Shown here piece after piece: positions 30,105-39,745 of a DNA stretch of 64,000 nt. The stretch covers positions 1 to 64,000 of the forward strand of contig NZ_JXOK01000026.1 in NCBI RefSeq assembly GCF_000830505.1. Reading direction: 5' to 3'. The position numbers were made by a program, and so were the translations under genes. Below the pieces are notes generated by a model, which made no database searches, was not told where the DNA came from, and saw nothing but the letters and a program-made list of their open reading frames with translations. Numbering within the stretch: the first letter of the stretch is position 1; the number at the start of each line of letters is the position of its first letter. Source of the stretch: Vibrio mytili. Its GTDB lineage: Bacteria; Pseudomonadota; Gammaproteobacteria; Enterobacterales; Vibrionaceae.

Positions 30105-30830
30105 ATGGACACCCCACTCGTTACACTGAAAAGTGCTAGCAAAAACTTTGTCGATGGCAAAGAGACACATCGCGTGCTAACAGAGGTCAACTTCAACCTT
30201 GCGAATGGAGAAAGCGTTGCTTTAACAGGCGCAAGCGGCAGTGGTAAAAGTACGATGCTCAATGTGATTGCAGGCTTTGAACCACTTACCAACGGTGAAT
30301 TATGGTTAGACGGAGAAAACACGGTTGTGTGGAAAGACCCTCAATGGAGCCGCTTTAGACACAATAAACTGGGCATTATCTTCCAACAATTCAATCTGTT
30401 AACGCCATTAAATGTGAAACAAAACATTGCCTTTCCGCTGCATTTGAACCAGAAGAAATGGGACGGCTGGTGTGATTACTTAGTAGAAAAGTTAGATATA
30501 CAAGCTCTACTCAATAGACATATTTCTTCCCTCTCTGGTGGTCAGCAACAACGTGTCGCGATCGCTCGAGCCTTAGCCCAACAACCAAAACTCTTACTCG
30601 CGGATGAACCAACAGGCAACCTCGATCAAAAAGCCGGTTTAGAGGTAATGGCGTTGCTTCGTGACCTCACCATCCAGGGCGGCACCGCGGTATTATTGGT
30701 CACTCATAGCCAAGAATGCGCCGATTTTATGCAGTCTCAGTTGCGTTTGAACGACGGTCATCTTGAACAATGGTCATCCCCATCAGTTCCCGCTTGCCCG
30801 CAATCAAGAAAACGACAAGCATTGCCATGA
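30105..30830 (+). CDS. ABC transporter ATP-binding protein (LolD/MacB-like)
   Basis: A 241-residue ATPase with Walker A GASGSGKST, Q-loop IIFQQFNLLTPLNVKQNIAFP, signature LSGGQQQRVAIARAL and Walker B LLADEPTGNLD. The GNLD ending and the N-x-L-T-P-L-x-V-x-x-N Q-loop are typical of LolD/MacB/FtsE-type ATPases that work with FtsX-like permeases rather than classical importers. It is the first gene of a three-gene operon and is coupled to the permease by an ATGA overlap. Confidence 0.9.
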   Translation: MDTPLVTLKSASKNFVDGKETHRVLTEVNFNLANGESVALTGASGSGKSTMLNVIAGFEPLTNGELWLDGENTVVWKDPQWSRFRHNKLGIIFQQFNLLTPLNVKQNIAFPLHLNQKKWDGWCDYLVEKLDIQALLNRHISSLSGGQQQRVAIARALAQQPKLLLADEPTGNLDQKAGLEVMALLRDLTIQGGTAVLLVTHSQECADFMQSQLRLNDGHLEQWSSPSVPACPQSRKRQALP

Positions 30831-33316
30831 AGCCAACTAGGATCTCTCACACCCAACTGACGCTATATTTGTTTGCATGCCATTACCGACAAGCGCCACT
30901 GCAAGCGGCAGCGATCCTGATTGGCATTATCCTCGCGGTCACGTTATTTGTCGCAGTACAAGCCATCAATCTTAATGCTAAAAACAGCTATGCTGAAGCG
31001 ACCGAACCACTTGGAGCACAAGCACAACATTTCATTATTCCACCAGCCGGGCAGCGTTACTTTTCTGAATCACTCTACTTTTCGTTAAGGCAAAACGGAT
31101 TAAGCGCTTCACTTCCAGTGATTGAAGGTAAAGTCAGGGATGCACAAGGTCGCCGATGGTCAGTACAGGGCAGTGACCTTATTGCAGCGATCGCTTCAAG
31201 ATCTCGTGACTCCAGTGAAGCCAATAGCCAGCAAGATATTTCTTTGTTCGATAGCACACTGCCTCTGCCTCAGCTTTTGGCTGGCAAACCGCTGGTTATG
31301 ATGAGTGAATCCCAGTACCAAAGCTTAGGTGAAGTAACATTCATGGTTCTGGATGACATCAAAACCAACGTGGTTGTACTGCCCGATGAATGGCAACTCG
31401 GCAGCCGGATGTTGATGGATATTGGTTTCGCCCAGCGGCTACTCAACAAGCAAGGCCAACTAAGTTATATCGCAGTCTTTAACACAGGCAGTGATGCGCA
31501 ATCGAAATGGCAGAATCTCGTCGGAGAACAAGGGCAATGGGTTGCCAACAATCAAAGTGCAGATCTTGGTTCGCTTACGGCAAGTTTCCACCTCAACCTC
31601 ACTGCAATGAGCTTATTAGCGTTTTTGGTTGGCCTGTTTATCGCTTACAACGGCGTAAGATACAGTTTACTCAAACGTCACCGCCTACTGGTGCAAATTC
31701 AACAGGCGGGCATAGAGCCCGTGGTCGTGCTCTCTGCGTTATTGGTCGAATTAACCATACTGGTGATATTTGGCGCATCCCTTGGCTTTATTCTCGGAAT
31801 TCAGCTGAGCCACTGGTTACATCCGGCCGTTGCTCTGACTCTAGAGCAACTGTATGGCGCGACGCTGTTGCCCGGCACTTGGCAGTGGCTATGGTGGGGG
31901 CAAGCATTAGTGCTTACTTTAGTCGCGACCCTCATCGCGTGTTGGCAGCATTTTAAACAGCGAGTTCACCAACCGCTTTCCTCGCACAGCGGCTTTTATT
32001 ACACACCGGAGACATCCAATGACGGCCAACTTCTTGCCTTTGGCGCTTTTCTCACAGCACTTGCGATGTCTGGCTTGTGGTTGAGTGAGCACCATCGCTT
32101 CACTATGGCCTGGCTGGGTTTGTTCGTTGTCGCCATTCCTTTGTATCTGCCAAAAACGCTCAGCGTGTTAGCCCACTGGAGTCAGCGACGTTGTAAACCC
32201 GGCCTACTCCAATATCTTTTTGCCGAATTGATTGAACTGATTGCTCCACTTTCACTGGCCATGATGGCGTTACTGCTCGCGGTGACTGCCAACATAGGCA
32301 TGAATACCTTGGTCGGCAGTTTTGAATCCACGTTAAAACTGTGGCTAGAACAAAGGCTGCATGCGGATATTTATGTTAGTCCTTCACAAAGAGAAATCAT
32401 TAACGTCGCTAGATCTCTAGAGCAATTCACCAACGTTGAAAAGGTCTATAAGCAGTACTATGTCGAAGATGACTTACAAGGTTTACCCATCTTGCTCGGC
32501 ACCAAAGATAACGACACATTGGAACAAACCATGGTGTTTAAATCTCACGTTCCTAATTTCTGGCCGCGCTTTTACAAAGGGGAGTTGGTTGCGATCAGTG
32601 AACCCACCGCGGTGAAACTGAGTTTATCCGTGGGAGACCCATTGAAGCTCGACGCGCTGAAAGACAAAACTCTGTTCATTGGCGCCATATTCCACGATTA
32701 CGGCTCACCTCAAGGGGAAGTATTAATCGCGCCCAAACTTTGGCAACAAAGCGGCTTTACCAATATCCCAACCAGCCTTGGCCTCAAAGTATTGGGAGAC
32801 AAAAAAGTGATCTACGAACAACTGCAACGACAACTCAATCTGCATCCTAGCCAGCTGTACGATCAGGAGGAAATCAAGTCCACGGCGTTAGATATCTTCT
32901 CGCGAACGTTTGCGATCACTCGCGCACTCAACAGCGTGACCTTAATGGTGGCCGTAATAGGATTATTCAGCGCCTGCTTCATGTTGCTCGATGCACGTAA
33001 AGCGGCTATCGCAAGATTGTATGCGCTGGGCGTCAATCGTCGCAAGCTGATGGTCATGGTGGTCGGTCAAATCGTCACCTTAGTCTGCTTCACACTGGTT
33101 ATCGCTTTACCCCTTGGTGCGTTAGTCGGATATATACTGACTGACGTTGTCACCTTGCGCGCTTTTGGCTGGAGTTTAACTTACCTCTGGAGCTGGAGTG
33201 ACGCGATGAGTATCGCCTGCATCACCGTTATCGTTGCAGTATTAGCGACCCTGATTCCTCTCTGGCGGTTAGTAAGCAAACCTATGATGTCCAGTTTACA
33301 GAGCGAGGTACTGTGA
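30827..33316 (+). CDS. FtsX-like ABC transporter permease
   Basis: An 829-residue inner-membrane protein from the ATG at 30827, which overlaps the ATPase stop (ATGA). The upstream extension to 30770 lies inside the ATPase gene. It has two FtsX-like halves: an N-terminal membrane segment (about 22-45), a large periplasmic domain, membrane segments near 260-380 and again near 400-510, a second periplasmic domain, and a final FtsX block (ALNSVTLMVAVIGLFSACFMLLDARKAAIARLYALGVNR). This build is that of AttFG or YbbP-type permeases, which move or extract lipids or hydrophobic compounds. Substrate unknown. Confidence 0.85.
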   Translation: MKPTRISHTQLTLYLFACHYRQAPLQAAAILIGIILAVTLFVAVQAINLNAKNSYAEATEPLGAQAQHFIIPPAGQRYFSESLYFSLRQNGLSASLPVIEGKVRDAQGRRWSVQGSDLIAAIASRSRDSSEANSQQDISLFDSTLPLPQLLAGKPLVMMSESQYQSLGEVTFMVLDDIKTNVVVLPDEWQLGSRMLMDIGFAQRLLNKQGQLSYIAVFNTGSDAQSKWQNLVGEQGQWVANNQSADLGSLTASFHLNLTAMSLLAFLVGLFIAYNGVRYSLLKRHRLLVQIQQAGIEPVVVLSALLVELTILVIFGASLGFILGIQLSHWLHPAVALTLEQLYGATLLPGTWQWLWWGQALVLTLVATLIACWQHFKQRVHQPLSSHSGFYYTPETSNDGQLLAFGAFLTALAMSGLWLSEHHRFTMAWLGLFVVAIPLYLPKTLSVLAHWSQRRCKPGLLQYLFAELIELIAPLSLAMMALLLAVTANIGMNTLVGSFESTLKLWLEQRLHADIYVSPSQREIINVARSLEQFTNVEKVYKQYYVEDDLQGLPILLGTKDNDTLEQTMVFKSHVPNFWPRFYKGELVAISEPTAVKLSLSVGDPLKLDALKDKTLFIGAIFHDYGSPQGEVLIAPKLWQQSGFTNIPTSLGLKVLGDKKVIYEQLQRQLNLHPSQLYDQEEIKSTALDIFSRTFAITRALNSVTLMVAVIGLFSACFMLLDARKAAIARLYALGVNRRKLMVMVVGQIVTLVCFTLVIALPLGALVGYILTDVVTLRAFGWSLTYLWSWSDAMSIACITVIVAVLATLIPLWRLVSKPMMSSLQSEVL

Positions 33317-34425
33317 TGAAGCGCAATATGAAAAGCATCACGCTAATTCTCGGTTGGTTGTCTGTTATTGGCTGTGAAGAGCCGGAGCCAAAAAGTATGA
33401 CGTTGCTATTAGGGAACAGTGCAAGCCAAACGGAAAGTGAGTTATTCACGCCAGTGGAGAGGGGCGTTACGATCACCTTCCCTACCGACCATCAAGCCCA
33501 TCGAGATTTTCGTCATGAGTGGTGGTACTTAACTGCAAACCTAATCGATGAACACGGCCGCCCGCTCGGTTTGCAATGGACACAATTTCGTTTTGCAGCG
33601 GCGCCTCAAAAAAATAAGCCATCAATAAAACAAACCACATGGCACAGCCAACAAATTTATATGGCGCACAGTGCCGTCACAACTCTCGAGCAACACTATG
33701 CCGATGAGAAGTGGTCTCGGGATCACACTCAGTTAGCCGGTGTAGATGACTCACCATTTCGTGTTTATCTCGATGACTGGCAATGGTTATCGTCCAGCGA
33801 TGACCTTTTCCCGGCAACCTTAGTAACCCAGTCCGAGCAGTTCGCTTACTCACTGACGCTAACCAGCGATGCTCCTTACCAAAAACAAGGCGAGCACGGT
33901 TACAGCATAAAGAGTGCCGATGGTCAGGTCGCATCGTATTACTACAGTCAGCCGTTTATTGATGTTAAAGGAGAAGTCACTATTGATGGAAAAACGCATC
34001 AGGTGACTGGTAAAGGGTGGATTGACAGAGAGTGGAGTTCACAATTCTTACTCGATTCACAGCAAGGTTGGGATTGGTTCGCCCTTAGACTGAATGAGCA
34101 TACGAGCTTAGTTGTGTTCCAGCTGCGCGATTCAAAAACCGGACAATCCAGTTATTCCCATGCGCGATTGATGAATCAAAACGGAACAAGTACTGCGATT
34201 CAACATGACGACATCCATTTGCAAGTTATCAAGCAGACCAAAATTCAAGGGCACCATTACCCGACAAAGTGGCAGCTTTCCATTCCAAGCCAATACGTTA
34301 AACTGACGATTACCGCGCTCAATCCAAGAGCGAAAATGCCACTATCTGTGTCTTATTGGGAAGGGCCAGTGGCGATTGAAGGCTCCCATTCAGGAACTGG
34401 TTATATGGAACTGACGGGCTATTGA
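33316..34425 (+). CDS. AttH/CrtC-like (lipocalin-like) lipoprotein
   Basis: A 369-residue protein with a lipoprotein signal: hydrophobic stretch SITLILGWLSV and lipobox VIGC (Cys at about 20). The mature part shows the AttH/carotenoid 1,2-hydratase-like fold: DFRHEWWYLTANLIDEHGRPLGLQWTQFRF, MAHSAVT, and GKGWIDREWSSQFL, with a repeated beta-sandwich layout. It starts at an ATG that overlaps the permease stop (TGATG); a GTG at 33313 is an alternative. Third gene of the ATPase-permease-AttH operon, a combination known as AttEFGH in Agrobacterium. It probably works as the periplasmic partner of the transporter. Confidence 0.85.
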   Translation: MKRNMKSITLILGWLSVIGCEEPEPKSMTLLLGNSASQTESELFTPVERGVTITFPTDHQAHRDFRHEWWYLTANLIDEHGRPLGLQWTQFRFAAAPQKNKPSIKQTTWHSQQIYMAHSAVTTLEQHYADEKWSRDHTQLAGVDDSPFRVYLDDWQWLSSSDDLFPATLVTQSEQFAYSLTLTSDAPYQKQGEHGYSIKSADGQVASYYYSQPFIDVKGEVTIDGKTHQVTGKGWIDREWSSQFLLDSQQGWDWFALRLNEHTSLVVFQLRDSKTGQSSYSHARLMNQNGTSTAIQHDDIHLQVIKQTKIQGHHYPTKWQLSIPSQYVKLTITALNPRAKMPLSVSYWEGPVAIEGSHSGTGYMELTGY

Positions 34426-34561
34426 ATACAGATTATGCTGTTAAACTGAAAGACTAGGGATGAGTTCACCAACGGAGTGGCATAAAAAATCCAGTGTGTA
34501 GGCAATCACACCGATAAAAATGATATCTACGATCGCAACCTTAGCAACAAGGAGCATCATT

Positions 34562-35008
34562 ATGGAAACACAACACTTTGCCCCCACCAAGCTAGCGTAT
34601 ATACGTGTGACTGGGCCTTACGGTGAAGGCTATGAAGAACCAGCGCGCCATCTTTACACATGGGCGGGCATCAATGGACTAGCAGGCAATACCTGTATTT
34701 CCATTTATCACGATAACCCCGAAACCACCCCCAGCGAAAAATGCCGTACTGACATCTGTTTGATGGTCTCAGAAGACACCGAAGTCCCAAGAGATATTGA
34801 ACTGCAAGACTTTTCGGGAGGCCAATACGCGGTTATGCGTCAACACATTACGGAAAAGAGCCAATACCCAAAAGCGTGGGATGAATTACTGAGTAAAGTG
34901 GTTCAATCTGGCATTGAAAGTGATGATCGTCCTTGCTTCGAGCTTTACCATAGCGTTGACCCACAAACTCACCATGCAGATGTCAGTTTTTGCACTGCCA
35001 TCAAATAA
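34562..35008 (+). CDS. GyrI-like (SbmC/AraC effector-binding-type) protein
   Basis: A 148-residue single-domain protein of the GyrI-like/SOUL fold: KLAYIRVTGPYGEGYEEPARHLYTWA, CISIYHDNPETTPSEKCRTDICLMV, and SGGQYAVMRQHI. Members bind small hydrophobic molecules; E. coli SbmC protects DNA gyrase. AAGGAG lies 9 bases before the ATG at 34562; the longer frame from 34520 has no ribosome site. A terminator follows, so it is a single-gene transcript. Confidence 0.83.
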   Translation: METQHFAPTKLAYIRVTGPYGEGYEEPARHLYTWAGINGLAGNTCISIYHDNPETTPSEKCRTDICLMVSEDTEVPRDIELQDFSGGQYAVMRQHITEKSQYPKAWDELLSKVVQSGIESDDRPCFELYHSVDPQTHHADVSFCTAIK

Positions 35009-35010
35009 CA

Positions 35011-35039
35011 AAAAGCCTGCGAAGAAGCAGGCATTTTTA
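35011..35039. terminator. Terminator between the GyrI-like gene and ohr
   Basis: GCCTGC / GCAGGC stem (35015-35020, 35027-35032) with a 6-base loop, A4 on the left and T5 on the right. It can serve the two convergent genes. Confidence 0.75.
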
Positions 35040-35062
35040 TCGGATTGCGTATTACCAAGCCA

Positions 35063-35485
35063 TTAGATCGCTTCACCATTAACCGTTACCGCTACGTCGA
35101 TATTACCACGGACTGCATTTGAGTAAGGGCAAACCTGATGTGCGATACGAGTCAGCTCAAGAGCTTGATCTTGTGGTAACTCCAGCTCTACCGCTAAGCT
35201 AACAGTAAGAGCAAAACCGCCATTTCCGTTCTGGCCAATGCCCACTTCTGCTGTTACTGGCGCATGTTTTAGGTTTACTTTTGCTTCACGTGCCACATGT
35301 AAAACCGCATTAGAGAAACATGCAGAGTAACCAGCCGCAAACAATTGCTCAGGGTTGGTTGCCGCACCAGTCCCACCCATTTCTTTTGGGTACGCCAGTT
35401 CAAGCTCTAGCAAGCCATCGTCTGTTTTTACTTGACCATTACGACCAGCAAGCGCTGTCGCTTGAGTTTTGTATAGTGTTGACAT
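35063..35485 (-). CDS. ohr: Organic hydroperoxide resistance protein Ohr
   Basis: A 140-residue Ohr/OsmC-fold peroxidase that reduces organic and fatty-acid hydroperoxides. The peroxidatic Cys lies in AAGYSACFSNAV (Cys 56) and the resolving Cys in AHQVCPYSNAVRGN (Cys 119), the Ohr (not OsmC) pattern. The start is MSTLYKT behind AGGGG. It is divergent from the MarR-type OhrR gene, with palindromic sites between, the usual Ohr/OhrR arrangement. Confidence 0.95.
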   Translation of the reverse strand: MSTLYKTQATALAGRNGQVKTDDGLLELELAYPKEMGGTGAATNPEQLFAAGYSACFSNAVLHVAREAKVNLKHAPVTAEVGIGQNGNGGFALTVSLAVELELPQDQALELTRIAHQVCPYSNAVRGNIDVAVTVNGEAI

Positions 35486-35521
35486 AAGAGTACCCCTTTC
35501 AATTTAAGTTGTGTACAATTT

Positions 35522-35578
35522 AATTGCTAGCAATTCTATATCGAAACCAAGATGATTTGCAACTATATTGTGCGCAAT
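35522..35578. promoter_or_regulatory. Candidate OhrR operators in the ohr/ohrR gap
   Basis: A perfect 14-bp palindrome AATTGCTAGCAATT (35522-35535) and a second imperfect one, ATTGTGCGCAAT (35567-35578), share the core TTGC/G...GCAA and lie about 45 bases apart. MarR-type OhrR proteins bind such AT-rich palindromes in the shared promoter. The first is nearer ohr, the second nearer ohrR. Confidence 0.6.
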
Positions 35579-35621
35579 TTATTTTCATACCCCATTTTCA
35601 AGTCATTAAATAGGCCACGCC

Positions 35622-36080
35622 ATGAACCAGTGCAATACAGAAAACTCACTGAGCGACCAAGAGAAAATACTGTTGGAGAATCAAGTTTGCTTCCCACTCT
35701 ACAGTGCGGCGAATGCTGTCATTCGCGCTTATCGTCCCCTACTTGATGAGCTGGATCTGACCTACTCTCAGTATCTGGTCATGATGGTTCTGTGGGAAAA
35801 AGACGGTGTCAGTGTGAAAGAGCTGGGATCACGTCTTTATTTGGATTCAGGCACACTCACGCCTCTGCTGAAACGACTAGAGGCGAAAGGGTTCGTTACG
35901 AGGGGCAGAAGCGAAAACGATGAGCGTGTGCGAGTTTTGAATCTCACCATGCAAGGAGAGCAGTTAAAAATACGCGCTCAATCGGTTCCTGACGCTATAG
36001 CGTGCAAAGTAACATTAGAATTGGATGAACTGGTTACTTTAAAGAATTTGTGCAATAAGCTATTAGATACACTGTCATAA
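35622..36080 (+). CDS. ohrR: Organic peroxide sensor/repressor OhrR (MarR family)
   Basis: A 152-residue MarR-family winged-helix protein. The reactive N-terminal Cys is in LLENQVCFPLYSAANAV (Cys 23), and the DNA-binding part is VSVKELGSRLYLDSGTLTPLLKRLEAKGFVTRGRSENDERV. In known OhrR proteins oxidation of this Cys by organic peroxides releases the operator and induces ohr. Divergent from ohr. Confidence 0.93.
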   Translation: MNQCNTENSLSDQEKILLENQVCFPLYSAANAVIRAYRPLLDELDLTYSQYLVMMVLWEKDGVSVKELGSRLYLDSGTLTPLLKRLEAKGFVTRGRSENDERVRVLNLTMQGEQLKIRAQSVPDAIACKVTLELDELVTLKNLCNKLLDTLS

Positions 36081-36164
36081 CTCACACTCACCCAACACAG
36101 CAACAACAAGAAGCCCGCACGCATTGATTTACATTGTCCAGAAGCGTTGAGGTTAATTCGGTAC

Positions 36165-36201
36165 ATAGGAATCAGCTATCAATGAGATAGCTAAAAGCAA
36201 T
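36165..36201 (+). promoter_or_regulatory. OxyR site upstream of ahpC
   Basis: Four OxyR-type tetranucleotides at correct spacing: ATAG (36165-36168), CTAT (36176-36179), ATAG (36187-36190) and CAAT in place of CTAT (36198-36201), each pair separated by 7 bases. This matches the consensus ATAG-N7-CTAT-N7-ATAG-N7-CTAT with one base off among the 16 key positions. It lies about 85 bases before the ahpC start. Confidence 0.75.
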
Positions 36202-36284
36202 TTTATTTAACCTCACTCCGATGCGAATATACTTTCCGAAAGCAAGATTTGCTCAACCAAATTAACCGAAAGGAAAGTAAAGTT

Positions 36285-36842
36285 ATGATCAATACTAAAA
36301 TCAAACCATTTACAGCTACAGCATTTAAACAAGGCGAATTCGTACAAGTAACTGAGCAAGATGTTCTCGGTAAATGGGCGGTATTCTTCTTTTACCCAGC
36401 AGACTTTACCTTCGTATGTCCAACTGAACTAGGTGACTTAGCTGACCACTACGAAGAGCTTCAAAAACGTGGGGTTGAAGTGTACTCAGTTTCAACTGAC
36501 ACTCACTTCACTCATAAAGCTTGGCACGACAGCTCTGACACAATCGGTAAGATCAACTACTACATGCTTGGCGACCAGACTGGCAATATCACCAATAACT
36601 TCGGCGTAATGCGTGAAGGTCAAGGCCTTGCAGACCGTGCAACGTTCCTAATCGACCCAGACGGCACAATCCAAGCGATGGAAATCACAGCAGAAGGTAT
36701 CGGCCGTGATGCAGAAGATCTACTACGCAAAGTAAAAGCAGCTCAATATGTTGCCGCTCACCCAGGCGAAGTTTGCCCAGCAAAATGGAAAGAAGGCGAA
36801 GAAACACTGGCACCTTCTCTAGACCTAGTAGGCAAAATCTAA
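36285..36842 (+). CDS. ahpC: Alkyl hydroperoxide reductase peroxiredoxin AhpC
   Basis: A 185-residue typical 2-Cys peroxiredoxin reducing hydrogen peroxide and alkyl peroxides. The peroxidatic Cys 45 is in [14 protein letters not shown] and the resolving Cys 164 in [10 protein letters not shown]. The open frame begins 12 codons earlier at 36249, but AGGAAAG precedes the ATG at 36285 and MINTKIKPF is the family start. Preceded by an OxyR site; followed by ahpF, with a strong stem-loop between. Confidence 0.96.
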   Translation: MINTKIKPFTATAFKQGEFVQVTEQDVLGKWAVFFFYPADFTFVCPTELGDLADHYEELQKRGVEVYSVSTDTHFTHKAWHDSSDTIGKINYYMLGDQTGNITNNFGVMREGQGLADRATFLIDPDGTIQAMEITAEGIGRDAEDLLRKVKAAQYVAAHPGEVCPAKWKEGEETLAPSLDLVGKI

Positions 36843-36892
36843 TCTCTGATTAGCCTCTATCGGTTTCAATTCAAGAACCAGACTTAATTAAT

Positions 36893-36957
36893 GAGAGCAG
36901 ATCGGGTCAGAGACCTTGACGACCTTCTGCCCGATTTGCTCTCCCTCACTGTTTTTT
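36893..36957 (+). terminator. Stem-loop/attenuator between ahpC and ahpF
   Basis: GAGAGCAGATCGGG (36893-36906) and CCCGATTTGCTCTC (36930-36943) form a 14-bp stem with one G-U pair. A T6 run follows about 8 bases later (36952-36957). It likely ends most ahpC transcripts and lets a fraction continue into ahpF, giving more AhpC than AhpF. Confidence 0.65.
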
Positions 36958-37005
36958 ATCCAGAGTAACCATTCTTCTGTCTATTTATTAAAGGTAGTAA
37001 CGACT

Positions 37006-38573
37006 ATGTTAGACCAAGCGATCCAACAACAACTCAAACAATATCTGGCTAATGTAAAAGAAGACGTCCGTCTAGTGGTTAGCTAGATGAAAGCAAAGCG
37101 GCAAACGAACTTTTATCTCTCGCGAATCAAATTGCAGAGATGAGTGAACATATAACTGTTGTTCGTGACGACGCGGCAAGTGACCGCAAACCAGTAATGG
37201 CAGTAACAAATCCAGCGAAAGGCACTTCGCTTCGCTTTGCTGGTCTGCCAATGGGTCACGAGTTTACTTCGTTGGTTCTTGCACTGCTCCACTCAGGCGG
37301 TCATCCAATCAAGCTTGAGCCAGAAGTTATCGAGCAAATCGCCGCACTAGACAAAAATTTGGATGTGGAAATTTTTATCTCTCTGTCGTGCCAAAACTGT
37401 CCTGACGTTGTTCAAGCCTTCAACATGATGGCGGCGATCAACCCGAAAATCAAAGCGACTATGATCGACGGTGCGTTATTCCAAGAAGAAGTGAAACAGC
37501 GCGATATCATGGCGGTACCAAGTGTGTTTGTTAACGGTGAACTATTCGGCCAAGGCCGTATGTCACTGACTGAAATCCTTAACAAAGTCGACGACAGCGC
37601 CAGCGAGAAAGCGGCGAAAGCACTGGGCGAAAAAGACCCATACGATGTACTTGTTGTTGGTGGTGGTCCGGGTGGTAGCGCGGCAGCTCTATACGCAGCG
37701 CGTAAAGGCATCCGCACAGGGGTGGTGGCCAAACGTTTTGGTGGTCAGGTGATGGATACTATGGCGATTGAAAACTTCATCTCGGTCAAGCGCACTGAAG
37801 GTCCTAAGCTAGCCGCTGATCTTGGCGAACACTTGAAAGAGTACGATGTGGATGTGGTCACTGAGCAACAAGCGAAAAAGCTCATGGGTGCAGCACACAC
37901 GGATGATGGTCTTATCCATATCGAGCTGGAAAGTGGCGCAACGCTTAAAAGTCAAAGCGTCATCCTTAGTCCTGGCGCACGCTGGCGTGAAATGAACGTA
38001 CCGGGTGAACAAGAGTACCGCAACAAAGGGGTTGCCTACTGCCCACACTGTGATGGTCCGTTGTTTAAAGGTAAGAAAACAGCGGTGATCGGTGGCGGTA
38101 ACTCAGGTATCGAAGCGGCAATCGACTTGGCTGGAATTGTAGAGCACGTCACCGTACTTGAATTTGCGGATGTACTACGTGCCGACCAAGTGCTGATCAA
38201 CAAAGCGAATTCACTGCCAAACATCGACATCATTACCATGGCACAGACAACCGAAGTGGTGGGCGACGGTAAACGCGTAACAGGTCTTAAATACAAAGAC
38301 CGCCACACCGATGAAATAAAAGAGCTGGAGCTATCAGGTATCTTCGTCCAAATCGGTTTGGTTCCGAATACTGAATGGCTGAAAGATTCAGACGTGAAGT
38401 TGTCTCCACGCGGTGAGATTGAAGTTGGTAACCATGGTGAAACCAGCTTGGAAGGTGTGTTTGCGGCAGGTGACGCAACGACAGTACCTTACAAACAGAT
38501 CATCATTGCGATGGGTGAAGGTGCAAAAGCAAGTTTAGGCGCATTTGATTACTTGATACGTAAACAAGGATAA
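37006..38573 (+). pseudogene. ahpF: Alkyl hydroperoxide reductase subunit F (AhpF), frameshifted
   Basis: The frame opens with MLDQAIQQQLKQYL at 37006 and breaks near 37084, where GTTAGCTAGATG should read GTT AGC TTA GAT G. Adding one T gives a continuous 522-residue AhpF (family about 520). The rest is intact: N-terminal redox centre SCQNC, FAD motif [19 protein letters not shown], catalytic YCPHCDGP, and NAD motif [12 protein letters not shown]. AhpF reduces AhpC with NADH. The second part could only start at an internal ATG (37140) and would lack the start of the N-terminal domain. Probably a sequencing deletion. Confidence 0.9.
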
Positions 38574-38752
38574 CCACTCGTTTCCGCTAACATCGCCGAC
38601 AGGGTGCGTAACAGTAAAAGCCAGTAGCACGAAGCTATTGGCTTTAAACTATCTCGAAACAACTATCGCGTAATAGCTATCGCTAAACAAACATCACGTA
38701 ATAACGACCGCGACAAGCTAAACAAATAAAAGTAAGTGAATACTTACACCGA

Positions 38753-39745
38753 TTATAAAGACCTTGGTAGAAAGACTTCACCCAACATACACCGCACCGA
38801 ACCACCACCAATCGACTCGATGGTAGAAACATCAAACGGCAGCAACTTACCATGAGTAGCAAGCTGCTTTTTTTGCGCTGCTGAAAAGGCGTTATGCGCT
38901 GACTGAGACATCGCAATCACCTTGTCACCGTCAGCGGTCTCTAGCTGAAGAATATTGCCACAGAACTGATTCATCTGAGCGAGTGAAATCGAAATCACCT
39001 GCTTATCTTTTGCCAATGATTTAATCACAAAGCGACGCTCAAATTCTGGAATCACTTCATCACAAATCACGCAGAACTGCTCACCCACAGACATCATGAC
39101 ATTGGTGTGATAAACCGGAGCCCCTGATGGTAAATGCGTTTGAAATGAAATCACGCGCTCATAACCAATGCGGTCCGCATAATCTTCAAGTACCAGTCGG
39201 TCACAGCGCTGAGAAAGCGCAGCATAAACCGTCTTATTAAGGTGGTCGAAAACCATCACTCCGGTACTTTCTAAATACGCTTGTTCTTCGACGTACTGTG
39301 TGAGACTACTTTGTTGAAGCACTGACCTTCCCGCTTGCGTGAGCGTATCGACAAGTGCAGTTGGCCGCACTTCGAGCTGACGATTTTCACAAGCCATCGG
39401 AAAGGTGTACAAGGTACCGTCATGGGTAGTGCTAAACCAGTTATTGGGGAATACAGCATCGGGCGTCGCTGTATTAGACATTGGGTAGTCAAACTCCACA
39501 ACCTGAATTCCGTGCCGACGTAACCCAGCAACCATGGTATTGAACTCCTCCATGGTTTGACTTAACACTTCTTCTTGGCTGAGCGCAACCTTGGTTTGAA
39601 ACTCATTGTCTTGAGCCGTCTCTTCATTAAACCGAAATTCTTTTGGTGGCACCATCACTACGCAATTTGCGGTATGGCGCAAAGTACTTTTTGTGCTCTG
39701 TTGTTGCCCACCTGAAAGTGGCGGCACAGATTCGTGTAATCGCAT
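38753..39745 (-). CDS. ctlX: Amidinotransferase/arginine-deiminase-fold hydrolase (CtlX-like)
   Basis: A 330-residue guanidine-group-modifying enzyme. Motifs are PDAVFPNNWFSTTHDG (substrate Asp), LPSGAPVYHTNVMMSVGEQ (catalytic His in YHTNV) and ESIGGGSVRCMLGEVFLP (catalytic Cys). This set is typical of CtlX, a putative citrulline or arginine-derivative hydrolase. Two ATGs compete for the start: at 39754 the AAGGA site directly abuts it, whereas at 39745 the spacing is 9 bases, so I chose 39745 (MRLHESVPP). No operon partner. Confidence 0.85.
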   Translation of the reverse strand: MRLHESVPPLSGGQQQSTKSTLRHTANCVVMVPPKEFRFNEETAQDNEFQTKVALSQEEVLSQTMEEFNTMVAGLRRHGIQVVEFDYPMSNTATPDAVFPNNWFSTTHDGTLYTFPMACENRQLEVRPTALVDTLTQAGRSVLQQSSLTQYVEEQAYLESTGVMVFDHLNKTVYAALSQRCDRLVLEDYADRIGYERVISFQTHLPSGAPVYHTNVMMSVGEQFCVICDEVIPEFERRFVIKSLAKDKQVISISLAQMNQFCGNILQLETADGDKVIAMSQSAHNAFSAAQKKQLATHGKLLPFDVSTIESIGGGSVRCMLGEVFLPRSL

